DNA of 64,000 bases. Source: Nymphalis io. Lineage: Eukaryota; Arthropoda; Insecta; Lepidoptera; Nymphalidae. The translations under genes were made by a program, and so were the position numbers. The notes beneath the pieces are model-generated. The model saw only the letters and a program-made list of their open reading frames with translations. It was not told the DNA's origin and did no database searches. This document shows, piece by piece, positions 24,601 through 36,389 of this stretch (its first letter is position 1; every line of letters starts with the position of its first letter). The stretch is from NCBI RefSeq assembly GCF_905147045.1, contig NC_065901.1, forward strand, positions 3,224,001-3,288,000, in the 5' to 3' direction.

Positions 24601-27600
24601 TATAAAAACAGCAAACAAACAAGCATTACTAGTTACGAAAAAAAAAGGCAATATAATTAAATATCGTGTTGGCAACAAGTTAGAACATATTTGTGATGAT
24701 GTAAATGATAACAATAACTCAATTACGTATGCGTTACATGCGGCTAACTGTATCGCCATTTATATATATTAGTCTGTACATAAACGGCTATCATGCCACA
24801 GTCAACTTTTTAAACGCAATTTTGAACCTTATGCCTTCGTGTTATAGTTCGAATCGGCTTGGGAATGAGTAAGCCGTATAAGTTATGGTAGTGCTAGAAA
24901 AATATAGGAAGCAACGTCCCATAGTTCAGTTTCTAGTGTTATGTGACTGTGTTGACATGGGGGTGCTTAGACCAGGTATTTTACGTTTGCATTATATTTT
25001 AATCGTAATAACATAATAATAACAACAAGTATAGGAAAGTATTTGGTCAAATTTATTTATCTTCTATAACTCAGGATAGGTAATAACTAATAGTGTTTTG
25101 TACTTTATTTTTAATTAAATACCATTTCTCCCAAAGGCTTCGTACACGAAAAGTCAGATTCAAGGAATTTGCAAAAATGCAGCTGCCGTTTATTTGCTAA
25201 GACTTCGTTTAAAAAAGTAGCGTCGAGTATAAACTTCTTTTAAACGATTTCTCTATATAAGGAGATAAATACCTACATAACGGCTATTTTTTGTACATTT
25301 ATTTGTATTGTAACCGTTAATCCGCAACGTGAAGTCACACGCGTAGTTCTAAAAATAATCCTATCAAAAATTCCCCGAAAGTGCCTTACATCATAACGGA
25401 GGTTGAATTCGCATCTTTACGATCCATCTTAGGGGAATAAAATTACTCACCGTGTTGTTATTTTGTTCGTATTCACAATTTCCTTATATATCTACTCAAC
25501 GTGACGTCATAATCAATAGTTTTAAATTATTTTTTAATATAATAGAAATACGCGTCTCGATAAAAAACTTAGTGGTTTGGACGCAAATAATTTTTTCGCA
25601 GATTGTTTTTTTTACAATTTTAAGTAAAATGTAAATGTACAAAACACAATTGCCTTGTCATAGATGATATAAAGATAGATAAAAAAAGTTCGTATGGGTA
25701 GCTCGTGGTGTTGCTCCACACAGAACTAAGACATAAAAATAACATGATTTGATATAAACAGAAGATTTTTTTTCCATATCTTTCGTTTGAGTTGAATCCG
25801 TGTGAAATGCATCTGGAGATATGAACTCGATGAAATAATAGTGAATATAATTGAGATAGGTTAAGAGTTTTTGTAATTTGTTATGTAATTTAGGGATGTA
25901 TCTAATTATTTATATGTCCACGACTTTTAACAGAGAATCAATGATGTCGACTGTACCACGATAAATAATTTTAAATGAAACCGTACGTATTCTTTAATAA
26001 TATCGAATGCATATAAATTATTTAAATTAAACATCATTCCAACATAAATTTAGTTCAACTATTAAACGACTTACTTAGTTGTAACATATTTTTTTACTGC
26101 TTACTATTTTGTTTCTACTACAATTTTACCGTTACAATTAATCAAATGCAATCGGTTTAGGTAGAATAGAAGACATGCTGCATTGAGTTCACCGTTAAGC
26201 ATATTGGGAGTAGGCGTAGACATTTTTTAATGTTATGCAAGCTAGTCAAGCAAAAAGTAATTTAAAAGATACGCAAATGACAAACAATATGCAGTATGGC
26301 TATTCTATAAGAACTCGAAACTCACCGCAGAAAACGGTCGTGAAATGACATAAAGTGATATGCAATATTGACCATAACAATCAAAATAGTATATCACCAT
26401 AGTTGGGGTGAATAATGAAGTGAGTTCTTACCGAATAGCACTGGTTTCGGCCTCAGTGAAATTTAAAATAACAGTTTTCTAGCCATGTTCTATTATTTCC
26501 GAAATTGAATCGTTAAAATAATTTATTATTTGTATTTGAATTAATTATCATATTTAAAAGGTTTTGTTGAACAAATCATTGAACGAAACTGTTACTTAGT
26601 GAGAACTTCGTAAATTAGGAATTCTTATTTAGGATGTAGATGTAGATAGTATTTTTATGACGATAAAAGGCCGAGGTAATTTTATACTTTTAAGAATCAT
26701 TCATCTTATCCTATTTGCAATATATCGTATCTAGAATACTGACTCTAATTCTAACTTCACGGTCATTGCAGCAGACGCCAATTATGTTATTGTTAAAAAT
26801 TGTAACTAGTTCAATGTTAACTCTCAAGGCTAACAGAAAAACGCCTCTAAAAATTCGTGCAATGACTTCTTGAATTGGATCAATATTGTCACGTAAAAAA
26901 TTTGAGGAGAAAAAAATCGAAATCAATAAAATGTTTCTGTCTAAACAATTCATCCATAACAATTCAACAACACAAAAAAAAATGTAAAAAATAATTCTAG
27001 TTATGCAAAAACAAAATAGAACGTTCACAACAAGAATTTGAGTTAAGACGTTGGTGAACTTCGATATGATTTGCTCATGGCTTACGATATTATTTATAGT
27101 GATCATTAATAATAAAACTATTGTACTTTAAGAAACATTAAGTACCTCGTCTGCCACTAATGTACCGGTGCACTAACAATTGAGACTCAAATTTATCATA
27201 AAAGAGGTACTATATAATATATAATAGTGATATATGATTTGCTCATATCTTTGACTTTTATACTAAACAATTGTTAAATAATTTTCTATTTAAAAAAAAA
27301 GTGGAACGAAGTTTGACTTTACAAAAATGTATAAAAATAATATGTGCTTTTATTTTGTAATTTTTTCATGACTGTCTCTTGGCTTATGTTGAGAATGCGC
27401 TGATTGGTATTACGCAACGCAGAAATTATTTTAATGTTCTGAAACGGTACTCGTGGATTCGAACTGGAATATTAAAATCGGAGCAAACATTTAACACAAA
27501 TTAAGAAACCAAATATAACCCAAAGCATGGATGTGCACATGTCTTTAGAAATTGAATAATAATTAAAATAAAAAAAATACAACGGTTTTTGATATTTTAA

Positions 27601-30600
27601 AGGTACATTGTTTCCCTACCTACCTAACACCAGACTCGGTTGTTCTTTTTTTGAACATTTAAAGGCTTCACCTATAAATATCATAGTCGTTATTAATAAA
27701 ACAATGCCGTGCCTATTCTTTCTTATGCCAAATCAATTATAATAATAAAAACAGCGAATTCAGTGTGTAATTAAACATCCGGTAAACAACGTTTTTAATT
27801 AAGGGTTTACAGCCAATGATCATAATATTCAAGCTTATATGCTATACTAGCTAAAGCAACTTAAATCTGGTTTTAATCAATATAAATATTCTTTAATAAA
27901 TATATTGTTGTTGTGAAACGTAGTATTCATAACAATAAATCACATTTTATCTTTTTTAATCTGTTTATTCGCTTGTCATGTACTCTACGTGTCGAGTCGC
28001 CGTTATTGAAATATTATTATTTTTTTAAATGCGCGTTTATTTTCTTCTCATGTGTATAGATAGATTTTGTTGCTGATTTTGTTAGAAAATTATACTGAAA
28101 TAATAACTAGAGTTATGTTTTAATTTCCGTGCGATATTACAGATATGGATCAGACTAAAAGTAACTCCATTGAGTTCAATATATTGTACTCACACTTTAC
28201 TATACTTTGTTATATTGTTCACAGTTAAAAACTTGTACTTTAAGTCTTTAATTTAAACCTTTTTTTCTTGTCAATTACACAACAATATCATATGGCACTA
28301 TTCACATTATATAGTAAAAAAAATGCCAACTATATATTTTGCTTAAAATTAACATAGTGCCATTTACTAATGAACTTATATAATAAATTTCTTGAAATAC
28401 GCAAATTAGATACCAGCCACTGTTAAGAGTAAACATGTTTGTTACTGTTTGTCAATAGATGGCGTTGATTCATTATTTGAATATCCTGAATCACGCTAAG
28501 TTTTTTTGTAATAATACGTATATGAAATGTCAATGTTACAAAATTGATTAAATTTATTAAATTACTGTGAACTGTGAAATATAGTTATTATTTCGTTCAT
28601 CATTTGGTCCCTCCGAGTACTTCGGGAGTATTCAGCCACCTTTTTAATGGAAAGACCAATAAATTTTTTATAGTGAAAAAACTTGATTTTCAGGCGAACT
28701 TGTGGTGGGAGCGGCGCACAGCGTTGTTATGCTAGCGCCTCTAAGCGAACGGGATCGGGGAAGATTCGGTTCACTTTTCGTCACTAACTACAAGCTGTCC
28801 TTCATGCCGATCGATAGCTCGAGCAATGATGTGAGTATTATTTAATTTATTCTAAATGTATTTATCACATAAATACATAAATAATATGATTATATACTAT
28901 ACTATATAGACGTTTATCATCGCAGATATATTGGGTACAAACTATTTGATGGCCTTTTTAAACTAAGTCACAATCGATTTTTTTATCGTTTATCTAAATA
29001 ATATCCCTTATTAGATTAAAAATTTTAAAGACTTTCACTACTTTAAAACTTACTGAAACTTGATTTACTACTTACTATGTAAAACTCTAAAATAATGTAA
29101 ATTTGGACGTCATTTTCTCAAACTATAAAAGCGCTCGGGCTTAAACGTCACTCAAAAAAGTTCCTTTCAAATCCACATATTATAAACATTTTGTAAAAAA
29201 TACAATTTTGAAAGAATTGAACCAGTCGCGAGAGCAACTGCATCTATGAACAATTTCAAGACTTGAACATTTTTTAGGAACAAACTTCTTTTTTGGAAAT
29301 TACTTGCACCCATATTTACCCATCCAATTAAGCGTAAAGCTTGTGTTAGGACTGGGGACGACAAAGGCCCAAGTGAACTTGAAGGGAACGAACTTGTGAC
29401 TTTTACACCGCTAGGCGGCCTGTAAACTAATACGCTATTGACGCTTAAAAGTTTATATAGGTGTATCAATCAGCATGAACTGCTTAGCCTAATTTATAAT
29501 AATAATATTAATATTGTATACTACAAAACGATGGACATTTTCTAGTCTTGTTAATTATATATTATAAAATTGGAGTCGTGTTTACTTTCTAGGAGTATGG
29601 TCAAAAAAATCAGCTTGTGGGTACTTTCGACGTACCGTTAACGGGCGTCGGTGCTTTATGGCAGACTGACGGTGGGCCCACACGGCGCAGAAGACTTCTT
29701 CCACGCTCCGATGTACCCTCGAAATTAAAAGGACTACAAATTGTTTGTAAGGTAGCTAACATATACGATTAAAATTATATGCTTAATTAAACGAGACTTG
29801 ATGAGTTCTGAAACTTACTTTCCTTGACCTTTAAATGGGATATATATTAGATTATTTAGCGATAAACATAAAAAACACATCGTATTTATAGTATTCATAT
29901 ATGTATAGTGGCTTTATATTTTAAAATACGGGCTTATCTATTACAGAATATGAAAGTGCTAACGTTCAACTTCGCGAACTCACCGATCGGCAATGGAAGA
30001 AAAGTGGCCATGGCTCTATTACACCATGCGTTCCCAAAACGCCACGATTTACTATTCGCATTCGAGTACAGAGAACCTTATTACCCGACTCTGCCCTCAG
30101 ATCTGAACATGTTCCAAAGGCCCGGAGACTGGAAGAGAGAGCTCGAAAGATGCGAATGTCCACATTGGAGAATCACTTGTATAAACGGAACGTCGGACGC
30201 GTTCATGCTCACAGCGGGCGAAACTTTAATCGTACCTGGGTCGGTATTGGATTATAATTTAATAGAATCGGCGAGGCACTTCAGATCAGGTAGAGTCCCA
30301 ATTTGGGTCTGGGGACGACCGGAGGGAGCAGCGTTGCTGAGAAGCGGGGAGTTGCTACCGACAGAACAGTCGGCTACGGCCGAAAGCGTTCTTCTAGAAC
30401 AGGTATGTAAGACTTGACGAAAGAATTGTAACATTTTATATTCGTGAAAAGTCGTCGAATCCCAAAGAGGACCGGATCGCGGGTCGGCAGGCCGGGCGCC
30501 TTACCTACGAGCCTTCCCGCAGGTGCGGCGCTCGCACCCCAAGCTGACGCCGCCGCGCGTGCTGTACGTGTGCGGCGCGGCGGGCGCGGCGGGCGCGGGC

Positions 30601-33330
30601 GGCGCGGCGGGCGCGCTGCCGCCGCTGGCCGCGCTCGACGCCGCCTACAAGAAGCTGGCCGAGCTCTGCACGCCCACCACGCTCGCCGGCTTCTGGGTGA
30701 TTACTATTACTTCGTTCTGTTGACGGAGTTTTATATAGTTACAAATCATGTTAATATTACACTTTACTGAACTCGACGACGCCGAGGCGCTCCACGGCGA
30801 CGCGTGGTCGGGGGTGCCGTCGTAACAGTGACGTATTCGTGTGTGCAGACGCAGGATTCGCAGTACTACTCGTTCCTAGAGTCGAGTCGCTGGCTGCGCC
30901 ACGTCGCCTCGTGCCTGACGTTCGCGGACGAGGCCGCCGCGCAGCTCGCACAGAACGTGTCCGTCGTGCTGCAGGAGGGTGAGTCGCTCCACTTGTCGGC
31001 TATGTTACGGCCAAACATCTGTATTGATGTTTTTCGGTTGGTGGGGTGAACTGGTGTCACTATTGATGCCGTTAACTTCTATAACGCTCTCAAAGTCAAC
31101 TTGTAGTGGCAGTTTCCAGAACGTGAGTCACCCAGTAACTTGCTGAAACTTTCCATTATAAATTAAAAAAAAAATACTTAGTCGTGTGCAACTTTAGCCC
31201 ATATAGAAGATTAGATTATTTTTTAACATATTAATTATTTTTTTGTCATCGTGTTCCAGGCGACGGCGTGGACTACAGCGCGGTGGTGTCGTGCCTCACG
31301 CAACTGTTGCTGGACGTGCACTACCGCACCATCTCGGGCTTCCAGTCGCTCATACAGAAGGAATGGATAGCACTGGGGCACCCGTTTTGCGACAGGTACG
31401 ATTTCATATTGTAAAATGATTTTACGGTCAAAATCGGTTTTTCATTTTATTTAATACATATTTACTACGAAACAACAAACCATAAATCTATGTTTACAAT
31501 TCGGACTGTAAATATTTCTATACCGCTTGCTATATTATTTCTCATACATTTGCAGACTCGGTCTTCCGCGTCCCGGCACAACGAAAGAAGAAACCGAAAA
31601 GGAGCCAACGGCGCAAGTGGCACCGGTGTTCCTTCTGTTCCTGGACTGCACTTGGCAGTTACAGCGTCAGTTCCCGGCTGCCTTCCAGTTCACCGAGACC
31701 TACCTCACGACGCTGTGGGACTGCACGCATAATCATCTCTTCGACACATTCCTATTCAATTGTCCGAGGGACAGGGAACTCGCTGTAGCGAAGGTAAGAT
31801 TATTAATGTCGACGGCGTGAAGTGACCTTCTAATGACGTCATCATTTTTAACCTAAACTTTAATTGTTTAAACAAAAGAGGTATCATTACTTACTACCTT
31901 ACTAATTATACGCAAATATAATTAATATTATAAGTGCGAAAGTGAGTGAGTTTGTTTGTTTGGCTTTCACGTGTCAACTAATCAATTGATAAAATCATGA
32001 AATTTTGCATACACGTTGTTAGGGATACAGATAAGGAAATATGATACCTAACGCAACCCCGTGTGCAACCACCATCACACGCGGGCGGAAACTATTGTTT
32101 ATTATTTATTATTTTTTTAGATTAAGCTCATTGAGTCATCTCAGTCATCAAAGCAGTGTCCTTTCCAAGCGAACAAAACCAGGCTTTATCAGATACAGGG
32201 ATATATTATATTAGATATACCAAATGTTTACCAAAATTCTGCAATAGAATATTATATATTTATTTTATATACAGTTACATTACGTTTTAATGTTGAAATC
32301 CCTAATAAAAATATGATTAGTTAAATTTAATACTGGTCACACTGCATTAATCTTTATATAAGAAGTAACTTACTTTAGCACAGCCCAGTACAGATAGCTA
32401 CGCTCTTATGTACATAAATTCCAATTTATTATATTATAAAAATGTTTCATGTGATACAGTCATGTGCTTCTATATAAACTTTACAGAACTTCGTGCAGCG
32501 TCCGCTATGGGACTGGGAAGAGCAGTTCTCGGAGCAGGACATCGCGCTGTTCTATAACCCGCTTTTCGGACAATCGACACCCTCGTCTCGACTATGTGAG
32601 TCTGATCTTAATATCATATTTTTTTTTTATGAAATTTGAATATATATTTTTGGCGACATACCTTACACACACAAGAACATAGGCAATTTTTTGATACCTA
32701 AAATCTGGCCACCCCCACCCACACGGGTGAAAACTAGCTGCCTATATATTAAATATATGCAGCGAGTGAAAGCAAGCGCTGCTGCAACTCGGCTAGCGCC
32801 CGCAAGTATCTAACCGGCGACGCCTAATCTACCAGCGGCGAGCGCGGAGGCGGCGCGCGCGGACGCGGCGCGCCTGCGGCCCTGCACGGCGCTGTGCGGC
32901 GTGGAGCTGTGGTCGCAGTGCTACGAGCGCTGGCTGCCGCCGCTGGACGCGCCGCGCGCCGGCCACGTGCAGTTCGTGCTGCAGCACGCCGCGCTGCGGG
33001 CGCAGGTGAGCCGCCCGCGCGTCCGCCCCGTCCCGGGTAACCGACGTTCCACTTACATTCTTTTCAAACACATTTTCAAAACGAATACAGATCCAGAAGC
33101 TGAACGAAAAGCTGTCTTCGCTGTCGATTCTTAGCCGTCACTCGAACGGCTCGGAGACGACGGACGCTCTGGAGGCGCCGCCGACGCCGCCGCCGATCGT
33201 GACGCGTTTCTTCCCCTTCAGCCTCAGGGGCAACTACGAGGTGAGCAGGAACCTGGACTCCATGCACGTGAGCCTCATAGACGCTAGTCAGCTGCTCGAT
33301 TCGCAGTCTCTGCTCAACGCACCGGATTAA
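21665..33330 (+). CDS. MTMR10: Myotubularin-related pseudophosphatase, MTMR10/11/12 group
   Basis: Twelve coding exons: 21665-21721, 21872-21926, 28694-28830, 29593-29751, 29947-30402, 30523-30696, 30849-30978, 31260-31395, 31556-31793, 32487-32595, 32836-33005, 33091-33330. They join in phase to 2,061 nt (686 aa), close to vertebrate MTMR10/12. Residues about 37-150 form a PH-GRAM domain (GSLFVTNYKLSFMP). The myotubularin fold follows, with LLFAFEY, GRVPIWVWG, ISGFQSLIQKEW and VFLLFLDCTWQL. The loop that carries Cys-X5-Arg in active enzymes reads VVLQEGDGVDYS at about 385-396, with neither Cys nor Arg, so it should not hydrolyse phosphoinositides. Catalytically dead relatives such as MTMR12 bind and regulate active myotubularins on endosomal membranes. 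Exon 6 encodes an Ala/Gly run. Intron 2 is 6.8 kb and may hide a second first exon at about 24,957. Confidence 0.94.
22870..23040 (-). repeat. Degenerate poly(A)-tailed SINE (family A)
   Basis: Landmarks of the family at 39,231-39,585 are recognisable but diverged: TGTCTCTTGTGCCTGTAAT, CACCCTTTAAACCG, a CAAGTATTG segment and GGGCTTGCACCAAGGCC. The poly(T) end is absent. It is an old, partial copy in intron 2 of the MTMR gene. Confidence 0.55.
24117..24430 (-). repeat. tRNA-derived SINE (family B), near full length
   Basis: On the minus strand it starts with a tRNA-like head. The A-box-like part is TGGCCCAGTGGTTAGAACG and the B-box-like part is GTGGGTTCAAAGCC, the internal promoter elements of RNA polymerase III. 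The family body follows (CTCGTGCTTGACGGTGAAGG and CATGTGTATTCTACC) and then a T-rich end. It lies antisense in MTMR intron 2. The head does not fold as a functional tRNA gene. Confidence 0.75.
24926..24975 (+). promoter_or_regulatory. Candidate alternative promoter and first coding exon of the MTMR gene
   Basis: An initiator-like TCAGTT at 24,926 is followed about 30 nt later by ATG at 24,957. The reading is MGVLRP and one extra base, ending in a splice donor (CCAG then GTATTT at 24,976). The phase is exactly that of MTMR intron 2, so it would join exon 3 to give MGVLRPGELVV and skip the 38-residue N-terminus. The surrounding 120 bp is less AT-rich than the rest of the intron. No transcript evidence is available, so this is a proposal. 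Confidence 0.3.
25000..28600. other. MTMR intron 2, AT-rich remainder
   Basis: No mobile element or exon was recognised in this part of the intron. The longest open frame is a 131-codon minus-strand frame at 26,711-27,106, rich in Ile, Val and Phe, which resembles no family I know and is probably fortuitous in AT-rich DNA. Confidence 0.4.
31910..32105 (+). mobile_element. Helitron-like (Lep1-type) non-autonomous element in MTMR intron 9
   Basis: Starts with an AATTAATATTATAAGTGCGA segment followed by GTGAGTGAGTTTGTTTG, and ends with a CGCGGGCGGAAACTA segment. Both ends match the usual termini of lepidopteran Lep1-like Helitrons (ATATTATAAxxGCGAAAGT at the left, GCGGGCGGAAxCTA at the right). 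No coding capacity. Confidence 0.5.
32686..32740 (+). mobile_element. Helitron-like 3' end fragment in MTMR intron 10
   Basis: The short block with CACCCACACGGGTGAAAACTAG ending in CTAG resembles the 3' end of Lep1-like Helitrons. It contains the hairpin-like CACCCACACGGGTG just before the end, a Helitron hallmark. It is too short for a firm call. Confidence 0.35.
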
Positions 33331-34969
33331 TTTCGATTTTTAAGTCGTGACAATTTTGTCGACGTTTTTAGAAATGATTGTTTACGATGTTTAGTGAAAT
33401 AAGAATGACTGGGCCTCCGTTAAATCGGATACGTTAACGTCGCCGCCGTGTGCTAAATTAGAAAAAAATGTAAAAATAATACTTTCAAATTAAGTAACGA
33501 GGAAAATGACGTAATTTATTATTTAATTCTATGCTACATATACTTTTTTTAATGAACAACTTGTATTAAAGAAAAATATAACTTTTATATAAAATGATAG
33601 ATTTAGTTATATGTAATCAAAAATATTGGAGATGTAGCGATCAAGAGATTACATAGAACAAAAACTAAATAGCTAAAGCCATTGTATCGAAAAGTATTAA
33701 ATAGATTCTAATATATTTTGTTCGATGTACATGCGTAAGCCATGAAATATATGTACATAGTTGTAAAACCTAGGTGTAGATAAGATTTGAGTTTAGGAAT
33801 TGATTTCTATAATAATCTGTAAAAAAAATATTCTACCATAAAATATATATATTAGGATGGCAACATTAATATATTTCAATGCAAAAATAGTATAAAAACA
33901 AAGTATTCTTAATATAGAAACATTTGATACCACAAACAGATAAGTACCGAGTTTGTATTTTAATTTTTAATATATCTTATGTAAACAACAATTTTTCATC
34001 TGTTACCATACTTGTTATATTAACATTTTGTTATATCGTTTATAATTAAGAGTCAATGCAGTTTTAAATCATTCATGTATTATTTTTCATAAAATCATAA
34101 TTATTTATATATAATCTTGTAAATTAAATTTGTTTGTAAATTAATTATGTTTGAATAATTAAAGCGCACACATGTTTTTTTTCCATTATCTGGATATTCA
34201 AGAATGATTCACAACTGTGTTCTGAAAACAGGACCAAAATTATTTATTAAAACATTTTATCTATATCATTATTTTCGTTGTAAATATGGCAGCTACCGAG
34301 TCGAATTTTTTGTTATTAATTTTAACCAAAATAATATATTTATAATAGTTTCAGTTTTAATGATTTAGATTATCCGACACATAATATTGGCTGTTTATAA
34401 AAAAAAAATTACAGTTGCGTTAGGTTTGCAAATATTAGTGCCGGATGTGTGTGTGGATTCGAGCGAAGCTAAGTTTATATGTAAAATCGGTTCCGTACTT
34501 GTGTATAAAACACATTACATGGAATATATAGAAGTACTCTCTGGATATAAATATAATTAATATATGTGAAAATTATAAAATATTTTATTGTAAATTATTG
34601 CGACATCGAAATAATTATACATAAGAATTGGCTGAACAAAATGGCAATTTAATTCGAATAATTGTTAATTGTTGTGCGAAGTTTACTTTTGATACATATT
34701 TGTAATATTTTTCGAGTACTCGAACTTTAAGCGAATCATATAATTATATTTATACAAATCGATATTTTGTATAGAATGTTGACGTAATGCTAAAACAACT
34801 ATGGTTTTAAAATTGTGCCATTTCATTATATCGATGTTCAGCTGTAAAAATCAGTACGACTTAAGAGAAATAGAATCGACCCAGTGTTTACTAGCGATAG
34901 ATGTAATATCTTCACCGTATTTGTTCTGTTGTTAAGTGTACCTGACAACGTAAAATGCAGAAATGTTCA

Positions 34970-34975
34970 AATAAA
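34970..34975 (+). promoter_or_regulatory. Polyadenylation signal AATAAA (MTMR gene)
   Basis: Canonical AATAAA followed within 30-45 nt by a T-rich stretch, a typical arrangement for 3' end processing. It is the likelier end of the MTMR transcript. Confidence 0.5.
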
Positions 34976-35037
34976 ACAATTACCCTCACTTTGAAGTTTT
35001 TTTTACCCTGCAATTATTCATCCAAATATTTCCCTAA

Positions 35038-35162
35038 TGGTTTTCTAGTTGGTATTCCGATGTTCGGGACGCACTCAGCGCCTCGGACACCGGCGAGCCC
35101 CACATACCCCCCCACTATTTCCATAGGGGAAATGCGTAACGCGTTTTTTCAGTGAAAAAAAA
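35038..35162 (+). mobile_element. Truncated copy of the GC-rich retroposon (family D)
   Basis: It shares GGTATTCCGATGTTCGG, GGACACCGGCGAGCCCCACA and an AATGCGTAACGCG-like end with the fuller element at 36,112-36,373. Like that one it runs into an A-run (positions about 35,155-35,162). It is 5'-truncated and somewhat diverged. No duplication of the target site was evident. Confidence 0.65.
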
Positions 35163-35479
35163 GACTCTGTGGAACACTGTGGCTATATGTACACATATTA
35201 CAATAATAATAACGCTCCTATTATAAAAGTAACACTGCTCCTTATTTTGCAACTCAGATTTTTTAAATACTTACTGAATTCAGTGTTCCCATACTTCAAA
35301 ATGATTAGGAGTCACGTGTAATTTCAACATGCACAAATGTTTAAAAAATATGAAACTAACCTACCCTTCTCATCTATATTACTTAAGTCATTATTATTTG
35401 TGTGATCGTGTTGATTATGTATATGCCATAAAATTAATTGTGTAGCACTTACTATAAGACTTGAATAAAGAAGATTATG

Positions 35480-36097
35480 ATGTAGTAATAAATATTGCCT
35501 ATATTTTTATTACACTCCAAAGAAACGATTCGTGACAATTTATCGGAATGCACAAAGTTGAAAAGGTGCAATAAGCGACTTTATCTTAGCGGGGCTGCCT
35601 ATTACCTAATCTTTGTAATATATGTTGTTTTACAATAATGTAAGTCATTTCACAATCCTGGATCATCTTAAAACTATCTTAACTACTTACCTTCTTATAA
35701 TGATCAACGCCTGCCGTCAAACATCAGCATATTAGTCAAAACAGTGCCGCGGCTACGGTATAAGCGATAATTGTATATTTAAAAATAGGTCCATAGATTA
35801 TACAAAGGCAACTAAATAAAAGATAGATAACCTTGTGAACAAACATTATTATTAAAATATAATTTAAATGCAATTTTAGCGTATTTTCAATTTAAGACGC
35901 TGCGTTGTCTTCATTTGACTTTAATGCTCTCAATCGCTTTATTTTCTCCAGATGTTTTTTAGCGATGCGAAAGCGGTTGATGAGTAAAGTATGATTCCAG
36001 CTCCATGTTGAAAATCGCTGTGGAATGAATCATAAAAAAAAAAAAATTTACATTTTTTATGTATTCTAAATTATCATACCTTGTTAACCCAGGATAC
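35480..36097. other. Intergenic DNA, no feature seen
   Basis: AT-rich spacer between the convergent MTMR and metaxin-1 genes. No exon or repeat was recognised. Confidence 0.5.
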
Positions 36098-36111
36098 CCT
36101 TACATAGGATC

Positions 36112-36373
36112 TAGGGGGGGGGGGTTCCTAGTACCCTGGGAAACCTCCCTAGTGCATGGAACATAAGTGGCCGGGCCGTCGGAGCGTCACGGTAGCATGC
36201 GCAAGCAATATCGTGGCGCTCCTCGTTAAGACGGATGGGTACCGCTGGTTTTTTAGTGGGTATTCCGATGTTCGGAGCGCATTCGGCGCCTTGGACACCG
36301 GCGAGCCCCACAAACCGCCCCACTGTTCACGTGGGGGAAACGCGTAATGTGCTTTACCAGCGTTAAAAAAAGG
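36112..36373 (+). mobile_element. GC-rich retroposon (family D) with 14-bp target-site duplication
   Basis: The insert begins with a G-run at about 36,113 and ends in an A-run with AAAAAAAGG. It is flanked by perfect copies of CCTTACATAGGATC at 36,098-36,111 and 36,374-36,387. A duplication of this length with an A-rich 3' end is the signature of target-primed reverse transcription. The length of about 262 bp and lack of an intact ORF fit a SINE or a heavily 5'-truncated LINE. Confidence 0.75.
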
Positions 36374-36389
36374 CCTTACATAGGATCAA

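Larger units (their letters stand above)
33331..35475 (+). other. Probable 3' UTR of the MTMR gene
   Basis: AT-rich sequence without coding potential follows the TAA at 33,328-33,330. Polyadenylation signals AATAAA occur at 34,970-34,975 and 35,464-35,469. The first would give a 3' untranslated region of about 1.65 kb. A GC-rich retroposon fragment lies between the two signals. Which signal is used cannot be told from sequence. Confidence 0.5.

Noticed and set aside
26711..27106. 131-codon minus-strand frame in MTMR intron 2
   Set aside because: AT-rich, hydrophobic and without motifs or a plausible neighbour; probably chance. Conservation in a relative would be needed to reconsider.
29167..29469. 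100-codon minus-strand frame between MTMR exons 3 and 4
   Set aside because: Intronic, antisense, no family resemblance and no splice or promoter context.
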